This document shows positions 1-10,630 of a stretch of DNA of 64,000 nt, piece after piece. A program made the translations under genes and the position numbers. Each line of letters opens with the position of its first letter. The stretch's first letter is position 1. This DNA comes from Dermanyssus gallinae (lineage: Eukaryota > Arthropoda > Arachnida > Mesostigmata > Dermanyssidae). The notes under the pieces are model-generated. The model was not told where the DNA came from, did no database searches, and was given only the letters and a program-made list of their open reading frames with translations. Location: contig QVRM01006811.1 of assembly GCA_003439945.1 (NCBI GenBank), positions 412,001 through 476,000 on the forward strand, in the 5' to 3' direction.

Positions 1-110
1 TGTTAAATAAGTGTGCGCCAGATAGCTGCAAACAAAATCTTCGGGTCATGGACGGCCATGTTACTTACTTTTACAAAAGCCCGACAGGACATATGTTACA
101 AAAAATGACA

Positions 111-325
111 GTGCAGATGGTCAGCTTTAGATCAGTCGATACGACAACTCGGTAATCTACTCAGTCAAGTTGACAACGCGGTACGAGCCTCGGGATATTG
201 CATGAAGCGTCTAAAATTAAATGTTGCCGCGCGTTGCCAGTTGCCTTCAGTATTCGACATAATCTAGTTGATATTATACATCCGTCGACCAAAAGCTACT
301 GATACAATTAGTCCACTAAAGCGAC
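111..325 (+). repeat. Diverged direct repeat, copy 1
   Basis: This stretch of about 215 bp aligns by eye, with small gaps, to 2786-3025 in the same orientation. Both copies contain the identical 19-base core cgagcctcgggatattgca, followed by matching blocks such as gttgcca-ttgcct and atacaytcgtcg. No coding potential or pol III boxes are evident. It may be a fragment of a dispersed repeat or an old segmental duplication. The interval between the copies holds an endonuclease remnant and an R2-like 3' end. Confidence 0.6.
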
Positions 326-334
326 TAACCTAAC

Positions 335-351
335 TATATATATATATATAT
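335..351. repeat. (TA)n, short
   Basis: Short TA run of about 17 bp immediately downstream of the first copy of the 215-bp repeat. Confidence 0.8.
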
Positions 352-1003
352 TTTGTAAAATGCTTTAAACAAAATTGATCATAAAAGAGGGTATAATACG
401 ATTCACAAGATGTACCAAATTATTTTGATCTCACAAATTTGCTTCACAACAATTTAAGTTCTCATTCGTTCAATTGCTTTACACGTCTCCATGGATACAG
501 ATGCGACACCTTAGCATTGATAGTTTGAGTTGGAGGCCTAATAACAAACCCTGCCCGACTCGACGTTGCTTGTACCTCAAATATTATGTCAAACAGATCT
601 TCGTTCATCGAAAAACCAGCCGGTAGATGTATAGAACTCCATATATATGCATCAGGCCCTCTAGGCCTCTCCGCCTCAGGAGCGTGCCAAAAAGCATGGC
701 AGGTCCTTTGCTTTTTGGCGATCGCGCTATTTCAAAGATAGCACGGGGGGCGACTGGCTCTCGTAGAATGTGAAAAGAAAATTGATTATCGGCAGGATCT
801 CTCTAGTATTGTAGAGATTTTCACTGCCGAGCAATTATTGAGATTATGTTCTTTTCATTTAAGCGCTTTCTGTAGGCAGGTATCATTTAGCCTGGGGAAA
901 CCTTGTCATTGTGTTGCTGGGAAGAAGTTAGATCGACGAAGAAGAATATTTAGAGATGGTCGTATAAAGTTCACGAGTTGTAGATCTGCCCGTGTTGCCT
1001 ATT

Positions 1004-1495
1004 CTAGGATGATTTGTCTCTTTCCTGACGAGAAGCTGTTTCCCTGAAGACTGTGGGCCGCAAGTTCGTCGAAGAAGTTATCGCATTCCTGTACGGTGGA
1101 GTTTGGAGAAATATGCATTGAGTAGATTGCGAGGTCGACACCGGTATTAACGAGAACTGCGTGTCTTGCCCCACTGAGTTGGGGGATGGCCTTTTGGGGG
1201 AATACCTTAATAGACGAAAACCTATTGCTAGCGTGGGTTCCAGGTTGAAAAACTGCCTTATAGGTGTCGCGTGAGAGTGAGTAGTCGGAATTCTTCGTAA
1301 TTTTTCAGGGACTCTGTGAAGGTTTATTTGCTGTATTTTAATATTGTTTGTCATTTTGTTTGCGAGCTTCTTAGAGGTTTGCGACCCGTTGTCTGGATGC
1401 TCAGTACTGCGTCGTTGTGGCGTACTGCGTGTCTTTACTACGTACGTAACACCTACCATCGGCCGTGCAGCCCTGAGCGACACGTCCATGTCCAC
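1004..1495 (-). pseudogene. AP-endonuclease domain remnant of a LINE ORF2
   Basis: An open stretch of 163 codons on the minus strand carries KIQQINLHR, the signature of the first strand of the APE-type endonuclease of Jockey/R1/I-like non-LTR retrotransposons. It is followed about 30 residues later by NLEPTL at the place where QEPW is usual. Past about 1250 the better match moves to another frame (ARHAVLVNTGVDLAIYS), so at least one frameshift is present. No RT follows downstream on the minus strand. In the family this domain nicks target DNA to prime reverse transcription. Here it is an isolated, decayed piece. Assignment rests on the QINLHR motif and spacing only. Confidence 0.45.
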
Positions 1496-1807
1496 CGCAC
1501 CTGATGCAGCGAGGTTGGGTTTGCAGCAAGTATGTTGAGCGCTGCGAATAGTCGTAGAGCTATTATGTTGAGGAATTAGGCGTGAAAACTAGTTTTTTTG
1601 CCTCATTTCTGTATAGGAAGACTGGTTGTCTCGCAATTGCATACTTTGTGCTCCTTTATCGGGCAACAACACCAATGTCACGCCAGTAATATTACCAATA
1701 TCAGTCTCACTCCAAGACAGGATTTCTCAGATTCACATATTTGTCAAAAAAATGCTTTTACGAGCTACAAGTCCTTGTATCCCTCTTCAAATCTTCCAGG
1801 ATGACCC

Positions 1808-1813
<6 letters not shown>

Positions 1814-1901
<88 letters not shown>
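1814..1901. repeat. (TA)n microsatellite
   Basis: About 88 bp of alternating TA with one TTT interruption near 1856. It runs directly into the 3' end of an R2-like element copy at 1902 with no unique bases between. Confidence 0.95.
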
Positions 1902-1904
<3 letters not shown>

Positions 1905-2066
1905 CTGTGATGTTTTATTAATCATTTACAATACGTTTGCACACTCGGCAGTGCTCGCCTTAATGAAAATGGTGGTAAAAAGGTGTCACGTGAAGTTAAG
2001 AATCAGTTGTCCGTGTCCTTGCTTGAAGGTAGCCCCCGCTCTTATGGACCCGGTGCGAGCGGTATA
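1902..2066 (-). mobile_element. R2-like element copy A, 5'-truncated 3' end
   Basis: About 165 bp that match nearly base for base the 3' end of the copies at 25387 and 37381. It holds the last ~22 codons of the element's ORF (ending RTRTTDS then TAA, in the same frame as the other copies) and a 3' UTR of about 100 nt. The 3' end abuts a long TA tract. The similarity stops at 2066 within a 12-bp palindrome (gcggtataccgc), which may be chance. Truncation on the 5' side is typical of target-primed reverse transcription. Confidence 0.8.
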
Positions 2067-2785
2067 CCGCACGTGTACGCATGTGTCTATGCCCAATAAA
2101 CAGCTAGCGTTAGCTAAGAGCGCGCCAGCTAGCATGAAATAAAGACTTCGGGTGTATCACAGCGTCATAGATGGTCATGCCAGTCGCCACTCTTTACACA
2201 CACAGGCAACGAACTTAGGTCTTGATCTAGGTGTCCCTAGATCTATAAACCTCCCGCAGGACATAGGTTACGCCTGAGCATGTCGTACTGCGTAGCATTG
2301 GCCAGTCATCCATTATCTGCGGGCACTGCAGACGGTTTGCTAACAAATCCTATGATTACAGCGATAGCCGGCGGTTTAAGTGCATACGCTAGTTTGTAGC
2401 GTAAGCTAGTCAACCGTTGCACGTTAGCTAATCGGCTAGATAATATTATTTAGCAAGCATAACTGTTTGTGACGCTAGAGTGTTACTAAACCGATGGCCT
2501 CTTGCAACTAAAAGTTAGCTTTCAAGCGCTCCATCAATAAAGTAATACCCATAATGGCGCTAATATTGGTGGTTGTAGTAGTAAAGGACGTCTTTTAACG
2601 TTGTTGTTATGACGTTTTTTGCCAGCAGCGACATATGTTGCTGGATGTACTGTTGTTGCTATTTTTATAGAAGCTACTGTGGCTATTGCTGTTATTATTG
2701 ATCAACACTAGCAGCGCTTGCTTGGCAATACTGCAGAGTTGCCTATTCGGACAATATTGACAACATCCCGCTCTGTATAGGCCGA
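2067..2785. other. No gene recognised
   Basis: Unique-looking sequence with no ORF of interest, no pol III boxes and no long microsatellite. Short gttgttgtt clusters occur near 2560-2720. Confidence 0.6.
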
Positions 2786-3025
2786 CAAATGATCAGCCTA
2801 CGATCAGTCGACACAACAACCCCAGTGAACGGAACTATTCAACCAAACGACAACGCAATCCGAGCCTCGGGATATTGCAGGAGAGTCATCTGAAATCGAG
2901 AGCGTTGCCAATTGCCTCCAGCATTGATACTGGTTGATTTAACATCATCGAGATGATATCATACACTCGTCGTTCTAAATGCTACTACTTGCAATTGAAC
3001 CACCAAAATCACTCTCCTAACTGCG
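2786..3025 (+). repeat. Diverged direct repeat, copy 2
   Basis: Partner of the repeat at 111-325. It is slightly longer because of short insertions. Alignment continues up to a tail resembling ctcctaactgcgc, where copy 1 reads ccactaaagcgac. It ends about 220 bp before the TA microsatellite at 3243; copy 1 likewise stops just before a short TA tract at 335, so TA tracts lie downstream of both. Confidence 0.6.
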
Positions 3026-3240
3026 CTAGCCCGATAAGAGATAGGTCTAGGAAAATGAAGATTTAATGTCTGTCATTTTGTCATCATTTTGAGGGACATT
3101 TTCATATCAATTTTGAAAGCACGTTATCTATCAAATGCAATAGTGCTAAAGAGGAGAAGAGATACAATTTACATTTTGCAGACGTTCAGAGAAATGGCGT
3201 CTGCTATTACTTTTCGTGTCTAGGGAGACATATGCATATG

Positions 3241-3242
<2 letters not shown>

Positions 3243-3312
<70 letters not shown>
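3243..3312. repeat. (TA)n microsatellite
   Basis: Uninterrupted TA alternation of about 70 bp, flanked by unique AT-rich sequence. The tyrosine/isoleucine reading frames through it are artefacts. Confidence 0.95.
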
Positions 3313-3315
<3 letters not shown>

Positions 3316-3920
3316 GTATTGATTTTTTAAATTTTGAACACTTTATTTTCAAACGCACTCTTCTTACAATATATCAGTGTTTTGCGAATCGTAGTGCTTG
3401 TCATGCCAGGTGCTTATACAAGTATTAGCATTAAGTGGTACTCTATTTAAACTGAATGAATAAATATTAGAAAAATGCAAGAACAAATAAAATCATAACA
3501 ATATTTTTATGCAAGAATTTATTATTATAATTACGTACAGATTATCACAATATATTCATTATATAATATCTACAATATTGCTGGTATTATTAATATTGCC
3601 TGAGTCCAGCTACGTCGGGATGAGCCAGACAAACTGATGTGCCGCCTAATGATGCCAGGTGCATGCAACCCATGTGCTGGCTGAGGCCAACTCTATGAGA
3701 GATAATGGACAGGTATGAAGTGCAACAAAAGAGTGCGTTCTGGGACTGAGCAGCTTCCAACACGCTGGGTGTGCCGAAGCTACTAACGATTGTTCCTTCG
3801 CTTTGTGCTTGGCGCCTGTATAGCGTGGATAACCTTCTCTGGACGGCGCGGTTGTCCCGCAGATCTAGCTAGTCTACTCTGCTCGAGCTTTGTAAGATTA
3901 AACATGGGGACGGTCTGTGA

Positions 3921-4376
3921 TCAAGGTTGGCGAATTCCGGCGGGTTTGCGACAACCGCCTGTGTGATCTGTGGGATCACGTTTCGAGAGGACTTGTGAGA
4001 CGATCCCAGTCACCACCATTTCCAGCTTGGCGATGACGATTTCAAGCACGCGGGCCGTTATTGAAGCAGTGAGGGCTTCGAAGTCTCTAGCCGGGTGAGG
4101 CAGAGCTGGGACAGCCGTAGCCACTGGAGGGCATGCCAAGAATGTCGTTGCTTGAGCCTCCTTCGTTAAAGTCACCTTTGCGCCATTTCGGACGACACCG
4201 GCATAAGGCTTACCATTGCTGAAGTTTATGCGGCCGGCGTTGACTGCGCTGACGGGCTGGATGATAGGCACCGTCTTGTTGAATGAATCCTGAGGCGAAG
4301 CCGATCGGTGCCAAGCATCAGGGACGCGGAAGATACTACTTCTCAAAAACCTATGTATTAAAATTAGTGCTGACAC
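3921..4376 (-). pseudogene. LINE ORF1 C-terminal remnant
   Basis: A 151-codon minus-strand frame contains a segment typical of the C-terminus of gag-like ORF1 proteins of non-LTR retrotransposons: PYAGVVRNGA (compare the SYAxVV motif), then about 35 residues on a helical stretch, VLEIVIAKLEMVVTGIVSQV. No CCHC knuckles lie upstream, and the first ~40 residues look unrelated. It lies head-to-head with the plus-strand ORF1 remnant at 4533-6263 but does not resemble its sequence. Homology is inferred from motif style only; a chance ORF is possible. Confidence 0.4.
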
Positions 4377-4516
4377 GGGTGATCAGCCCGAGGGCGAATT
4401 TCTGCGTCAGCAACTCTCACTTGCAGTGTGTAGGGGAAACGTCGCCGCTACCATCGGGAAAAGGAGAGGGGGACGCGTTTGGGTTCCACAATTGTAGGGG
4501 AATGCTGAGAAATTGA

Positions 4517-4532
4517 ATAATAATAATAATTT
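4517..4532. repeat. (AAT)n, 5' flank of an ORF1 remnant
   Basis: Short AAT run at the upstream edge of the gag-like coding region that ends at another AAT run at 6260. Confidence 0.8.
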
Positions 4533-6263
4533 TTGTGTGAAGTGCACGGAAGGTTCTTCCAGATACAGTGATCACCCCCAGAGTGTTAAAGTGAAAAAAA
4601 GTTGCTCGGTTTGTCTTACCCGGCCTTATCGAAGTTGTAGTGGATACGCCTTCGAAACTGAACGGATGCACCATCCCGAAGAGAATGTTGTGGACCAGAC
4701 CACCTGTACCACAGATGAGCCAAGTTTAGTGCGTGCACTACCACCGAACACCTGCTTACAGGCAAGCAACTCTCGACCGGGGTCGCCATATACGCCCCAC
4801 CAAGGGTCGTCAGTTACCCGTTTGAACGATATTGATTATTGTGACTATTCACCACAATCATCTCGCTGTTCATCACCTCTGTTGTGCTGCAAAGCCGGCA
4901 GACGATCAGGAGAGGATAGCAGCCACAGGTGCGGTGTCAAGTGTTACAGATCGAAGACGTCATCAACCGAAAGAGTGGCAGCAAGAGAACGCCAGCGCCG
5001 AGAAGCAAGGCTAGCTGAGATGGTTGAGAGGGCGACTGACAATGACCCGATAGATGTAAACAGTGAGGATGACGATCAACCGTCCGAAACAGGTGACGAC
5101 ATGTCTCACGCTGCCGATGAGGGAGGAATGTGGAGTCACATCCCAACTCGACGAGAGAAAGCGACGAAAGTCGCTGCTAAGAAAGTAGCTAAGGAGATCG
5201 CCTCCGCGGCTACACAAAGCATACGGAAGAAAATATCTTCTACGGCTCTACCAGAATTAATTTTCACTCTCCTGATAATGCTGAAGCATTAAGACCGCTT
5301 AGTGTTTTTAAGATAACGGTAGAGCTCAGCAAGCTTTTTCCGGGAGCTAAGGCGCGAATAACAACGCAAGGGAAATTAGCAATTTGCCCTTAAGACTCAG
5401 CGCAGACGGCAACAGCAAAAAAGCTAGATAGCATATGTGGTGTGAAAATACAACACTGCCCAGACCCATCAGCATTCTGGGGCAGAATTAATGGAGTTAA
5501 CCCTCAATTTACTGAGGAAGACATTTTAGATTGCCTCCGAGATCAAGGTGTAGACGAAGTTAAAAGAGAAAAATATGTCATTGCCGCACGAGATAACCAG
5601 AGGACCACAACAAAGGCATTAAAAATTCGGGCAGAGTGCGACTCCGTTTTGACACAATGCCAATCGCTGAAGTGCGCATGGCTGGTGAGGTATTTAAAGT
5701 CACATTGTGTGCAGGGTCTCCAATGCAATGTTTAAGATGTCACAAATATGGACATATGGCCACAGAATGTCAAAGACGAGGGGATCTTACATGCAGGAAA
5801 TGTGGTTGTCCTGGACATGAAATGTGGGAATGCCAAAATAAGTCTCGTTGTGCCAATTGTGGAGGTGCTCACGCATCCAATGATAACATTTGCGGGTTTA
5901 GAAAGACATACAAAGAAGTGGAACGAGTAAAGCTCTGCGAAAAAGTGTCTGGACGCCTTCCTGTCTCAGACGATTTTCCATCGCTCATCAAAGCGACACA
6001 GAGTGCCAGCTCTGAGCCCGTTAAGGGAGAGAAGTCATACGCAGAAGTTGCCAAACCAACCACCGTTCAAGCTCCCACACAAGTTTTACATAAAGATGGT
6101 AAGACTGTAATCTGCAATCTCCCACCACCCATCGCTCCCAAAACACGGTCTGATGCAACAAAAAAACAGAGTTCAGAAAAGACGCTTATGAAGTCACATG
6201 CAGGAAAGAAGAACAAATTATCTGGCTTAAATTTTCATACCTTCACAATTGTTCTAACTAAAT
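4533..6263 (+). pseudogene. Gag-like ORF1 of a non-LTR retrotransposon, three breaks
   Basis: Encodes a LINE ORF1 nucleic-acid-binding protein. The N-terminal ~240 residues are charged and Ser/Arg-rich. About 5250 the frame shifts, and a TAA interrupts near 5392. The central gag region (PDPSAFWGRINGV..EEDILDCLRDQGV) is followed by a second frameshift near 5630. Then come three CCHC zinc knuckles: CLRCHKYGHMATEC, CRKCGCPGHEMWEC and CANCGGAHASNDNIC. A C-terminal SYAEVAK motif closes the domain. Family knowledge: this layout belongs to Jockey/R1/I-type ORF1, which coats the element RNA. No endonuclease or RT follows; the frame runs straight into (TAA)n at 6260. The element is therefore either truncated or an ORF1-only half-LINE. 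The zinc knuckles are clear; the exact clade is not. Confidence 0.8.
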
Positions 6264-6306
6264 AATAATAATAATAATAATTAATAATAATAATAATAAT
6301 CATAAT
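6260..6306. repeat. (TAA)n at the 3' edge of the ORF1 element
   Basis: AAT/TAA run of about 45 bp with one TTAAT interruption. The junction reads aactaaataataataa, close to the 3' junction of the LINE at 47931 on its coding strand. Confidence 0.9.
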
Positions 6307-7477
6307 ACCTAGCTCTTAGTTTGTCAGGTTGCTTGTAGAAAAACTCTAATTTCTAGGGATCGCGGGCCCCAGAGCGAAATTGTTTTCAGGAGGGTTTCTG
6401 CTTTCCAGATAACGACAACATTTTGCAAAAAATGCCTCACGGCCGATGGTTTGAGGCCCCCTCAGGGACAGAGGAGAGTCTAGAATTAATCAGCAAATAA
6501 TAAACAGTAAACCACCTCCACCAATCACCTGCGTCTGTTATTCCACGGCCTATTGTGCGTCCTTTGTTTCTCACGATTTCTAGAGGGCTTACGATTAAAG
6601 CTCTCATAGCGGCGGCACAGACGTAGCACGGCTGAGCGCACTCATTTAAAGCGTACGTCGCTCTGCGGTGTTGCCTCACTAGAGCTGAGAGGACTTGTTG
6701 CCGAGCTACTGCTATGTTCTATTGTGTCGCCTAGCGATTGGCGTGCGAAAGAAGTGTTTTACTCAAACGAGCGTGTTTGCGTATATGCTAAGTATTAAGT
6801 ATTTCATTAATAATTAATTCATTAATTCATTCATTCATTGTGGTTATCAAGCTCAGTGCGATTAAAAATGCGAACACGTTGGTTGGCAAACAGGTAGCAG
6901 GTAACACAACTCTTAGCTCAGACACGCTTTATATTATACATAGTATATATACTTCGCAGTGGCACAGGTAATTAAGTAGGGCTATTCTTTAATAGCGTTA
7001 TTACTTCAGTGTCCTGAAAGAAACGGCCGCCGTCATCTGCTAAAGGCGATCTATCGGTTTCCGTACGAATGGCAACGCACAAGAACGACCAAACACAAGC
7101 TGGTTCGTAGCGCTGGGGCCTTGTGGTAGTATGTAAATGCATCATCTGAGATCGGCCAGATGTGCATTCGTTGCCGCGAAAGTTCCGCGAAGGTTATGCA
7201 ACGCTAACGATTAGTAGCGGACAATTAGGGATATTTCCTATTTACTCCGCCGTTCGACGACTGAGTGCCGAGTGACGGCAGCACCGTAACGTGACTCTAA
7301 TGGCCGCCGGTCATTAGAGTCAAATCGAAATGAATTGCGATTAGTCGTTTGATTCGTCATATTAGCTAATGAATAATCATATTACGCCTAATCACTACTA
7401 TCCAGCCCGGCCTGCCTGTGTGATGGCGCGGTAATAAGAAAAACACTAATAAGTGTATGCGTATGTGCCAAACCTCG
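6307..7477. other. No gene recognised
   Basis: Unique-looking intergenic sequence with a short (CATT)n-like run near 6825. I see no coding, RNA or mobile-element signature. Confidence 0.6.
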
Positions 7478-7526
7478 TATATATATATATATATATATAC
7501 ATATATATATTATATATATATATATA

Positions 7527-7573
<47 letters not shown>
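7478..7573. repeat. (TA)n microsatellite, interrupted
   Basis: About 96 bp of TA broken by TAC, TTA and TGT variants, making it an imperfect palindrome that could form cruciforms. Confidence 0.95.
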
Positions 7574-7576
<3 letters not shown>

Positions 7577-7668
7577 GGTGGACGGAAAGATTTGAAGAGC
7601 GATATACAGAATTGTAGAGCTCGTTAAAGCAAATGTTTTTTCCAATGGAACATGGTCTCTGAGAAGTT

Positions 7669-8395
7669 TTGTTTTGGAGTGAGAGTGAAATTACTACAAT
7701 TACAGATGGTCCGCGCTTTCTCTACAGTATAGTATGGTTGCGTACAATCGATCCAGTGTTTCACAGTGTCAAGGACTCATACAGGCCGTCAATGGAGGTT
7801 ACTGTTAGCTTGTTACACCTGAGATTGCATTCACCGCAAACCTACGGTATTCAGATGATTTGGCCTCATCTCTCGAGGTCGAACTTAAGGGCGTTTGCCC
7901 AACTCAAGGACAGTTTCTTAAAGAGAACATTGGACGTCCACCGCACTAGCTTGAATAGGTTAGTGTACTTACTGGCGTCGCCGCCCATTATTTTTTGACG
8001 ACTTGCAGAGAATGCGCAACCTACCGAGGACGACAGCCTTCAGAAAACCGTATTCGATTGGGAAAGCAAAATGGCCGACATCGATCCGCTGTTCGATGAA
8101 ACAAAGTCATGGGAAGGCTGCAGCTATGAGAACCGATATCTAGTCACACATTTGCCCTTCATGACTTCTACCTGAAGATCTGTATTCGCGAAAAGTTTTG
8201 TGAGATCTCGCCGGAGTGCGTATGTAAACTTTGTGGCCACCCGTGTCATCTGCGTTGGCCCTGAATGCGCTGCAAAGGAGCAATTCCGTTGTTTCAACCG
8301 ATGTGTAACCAGTCCTTGCAAAGAGTAATTCCGTTGTTTTAACCTATGTGTAACCAGTTCTTGGTTAATACAACTACTACTACTACTAGAATCTA
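7669..8395 (+). pseudogene. C-terminal region of a LINE reverse transcriptase
   Basis: The first frame (to 7998) contains TYGIQMIWPHLS and then DSFLKRTLDVHRTSLNRLVY. I recognise these as the conserved region downstream of the RT palm in a LINE family common in invertebrates. After a frame change, 8155-8330 encodes a cysteine-rich patch, PECVCKLCGHPC, the likely zinc knuckle. A similar knuckle occurs in the minus-strand remnant near 57.2 kb (PDEYCTCRHCETAC), so the two are probably the same family. The RT palm with its catalytic residues is absent. The end reads (ACT)n at 8371-8388, possibly the element's 3' tail. Confidence 0.55.
8271..8362 (+). repeat. 46-bp tandem duplication at a LINE 3' end
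   Basis: Two adjacent 46-bp units (8271-8316 and 8317-8362), each beginning tgcaaag and ending gtaaccagt-ctt, differ at a few positions. They lie at the end of the LINE C-terminal remnant and each would encode a PMCNQ-like segment. Confidence 0.8.
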
Positions 8396-9395
8396 TATCG
8401 ATGCAATTTCGTAACGATTAACATAGGGAAAGTAAGTAGAGAGAGAGAGGGAGCGAAAAAACAAGATGGAGCGGAAAAGGGCCAACATTGTGGTCTTGGC
8501 GAAAACCCCGACTACAGGCGCCGCTTTTAGGAACATGTCACAGAGTCTTCAACAACCAGTCTGTACGGCTACGCCTGAGAACACTTGTGGGCGATATCTC
8601 GGACGACAAGTTCTGCCTAGGTTGTTTTTACAGCTGCTCCTCTCTGATCACCTCTGTTCGCCACCGGTAAATTTCTGTTCACCACTGCAAGACCGGTCGG
8701 TCAAGACCAGATTAAATCCCAAGATTACTGCGGCCTAAAAGTAGAATGTATCCTTGTTGGCTAGGAATAACAACAAGCACACCACCACCACCACCACCAA
8801 CAACAACAACACAAGGCAAGAGGAGAAGACAATATCAAATATAAGCCGCAATCACAAAAGGCATGCGTGTGTATGTATGTTCGCCATCGAACAGCAATGA
8901 CAAATGGGACACGTTGTATGTTGGATGTAAGTGTATGTACGCGATCTTGCTATTTGAGTCGCCGCGTTTCGTCGTTATGACCACTGATGCAGTCACATTG
9001 ACGGTTGTTGTAGTCTTCATCATCATCATCAGCGTCATCACCGTCGACATCATCATGGTCGTGTTCCTGTCATCGCCGCCTGTCTCCGAAGTCCGTGAAG
9101 ACATCCGCGCACGAATTGCAGCGAGGCCGACAGGCCAGTGGAAAAAGGGGACCAAAACAGAGCAAAGCAGAATGACAGAGAGAAAGAGAAAGCGAAAGAG
9201 AGACAGAGGGAAATAAGGAAAATGGTGGGGTCACAGAGGTCCTACGCCTATGTCTGTCCTGAACGGCCGGAGGCATTCTTCTGGACAGACCGGACTCAGC
9301 TCCCTTCCTGACCTGCTGCTGCTGACACCTAGCCCTATTGCTTCTCTGCTTCTCCTCCTGCTTCTCTGCTTGCAGCGGCGGGCGGCGCCACCGGT

Positions 9396-9473
9396 AGAGG
9401 CGTGGGCGGCACGGGTATAGGCGTGGGCGGCACTGGTATAGGCGTGGGCGGCACGGCTAAAGGCGTGAGCGGC
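9396..9473 (+). repeat. 21-bp minisatellite (ggcgtgggcggcacgggtata)n
   Basis: About three and a half units of a 21-base G-rich motif. In one frame it would encode GVGGTGI repeats. Divergence increases in the last unit. Confidence 0.85.
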
Positions 9474-9685
9474 AGGAGTCGGCGAGGCCTGTCTATTTAC
9501 TTGGCGATATGTAGCAGGCGGCCAATTCGATGTTCGATGTTGCTGTCGGATAGACACGACAATGTCAAGTCGACGAAGCGCCGAACAGCGGAGCCAAACA
9601 CCCATCTTCGTTGTTGCCGCCGCCGTTTGCTGCTGCTGCTGATGTCGCTGCTGATTCTGTCGTCGGTGGTCCGGCGCTGAAGTTG

Positions 9686-9708
9686 CCCCCCCCCCCCCCC
9701 CCCCCCCC
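9686..9708. repeat. Poly-C run (23 C)
   Basis: Homopolymer of 23 C. The length is likely unreliable in assembly. On the minus strand it is an uninterrupted G tract. Confidence 0.9.
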
Positions 9709-10591
9709 GGCAAGCTTCACCTTGACTTAGTTGCCCCGTGGCCAGTCAGTCTCTTCAGTCACATCGCTGTCTCTACTCTGGCCAACACCCTCCACCACCA
9801 CCATCACCATCGCCACCACCATCACGAGGACACGATTGTTACTAAGCTCTTGTTACTACTACTACGACTACTGCCAATACTGGTACGACTACCAACCACT
9901 ACGACGACAGCTACTGGGGCAGCTACTAACCCTCAAGTCTACACCTAGCAGGGGGACAAACTGCAGCACCACGGACCGCGACGCCGGAAGGCTCTTGCTT
10001 GGCGTCTCGTCGCTGGTCGTCGGCACGGAACATGTCGTCGGCACGCTATAGCAGAGAAATATCAAAAGGCGAGATATAGAGACAGAGAGAAAAATATCAG
10101 AGAATATTTTGACCAGGCCGAGCACGTTGCACGTACGCTACTGCTGGCTATTCGGTCTGTTGTTCGGTCGGGCGGCTGGTGGCCTTCCTATCTATTCCTG
10201 CTGCATTCCACTACAGACACATCTCACAACGACAGCCACAGAAACCACAACAACAGCAACAACAACAACAACCACGACGACGACAACAACAACGACGACA
10301 ATAACAACAACGACGACAACAACAACGACGATGACGGCGATGACGTCATCAGAACGACGGAGAGAAGCGACGTGACGGAAACGAAACAAGAAAGCACGCA
10401 AGCGTGTGCGAGATAGTTAAAGCGAGAATAGAGAAAAGGCACGATATAGGAAAATATGAGGCGAGAGAGGGAGTGAGACTGAATATAAACATAAACAGTC
10501 GGTAGAAATAATGGAAAAGAGAACGGCTAGGAAGACAAGAAAGTCGTCTTCTTTGTGTGTAGTAGAGTATAGCACCCTTAGTATACGCTCA

Positions 10592-10595
<4 letters not shown>

Positions 10596-10630
<35 letters not shown>
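10596..10630. repeat. (TA)n microsatellite
   Basis: The only sizeable TA tract in the 8.4-11.9 kb triplet-rich block; it has a TAC interruption near its end. Confidence 0.9.

Noticed and set aside
3146..3428. Membrane proteins with Ile/Tyr repeats
   Set aside because: All such frames in the window are read-throughs of (TA)n.
9731..10375. Thr-rich mucin-like exons
   Set aside because: Frames are read through CAC/CAA/ACG repeats and are open on both strands; no signal peptide or splice context.
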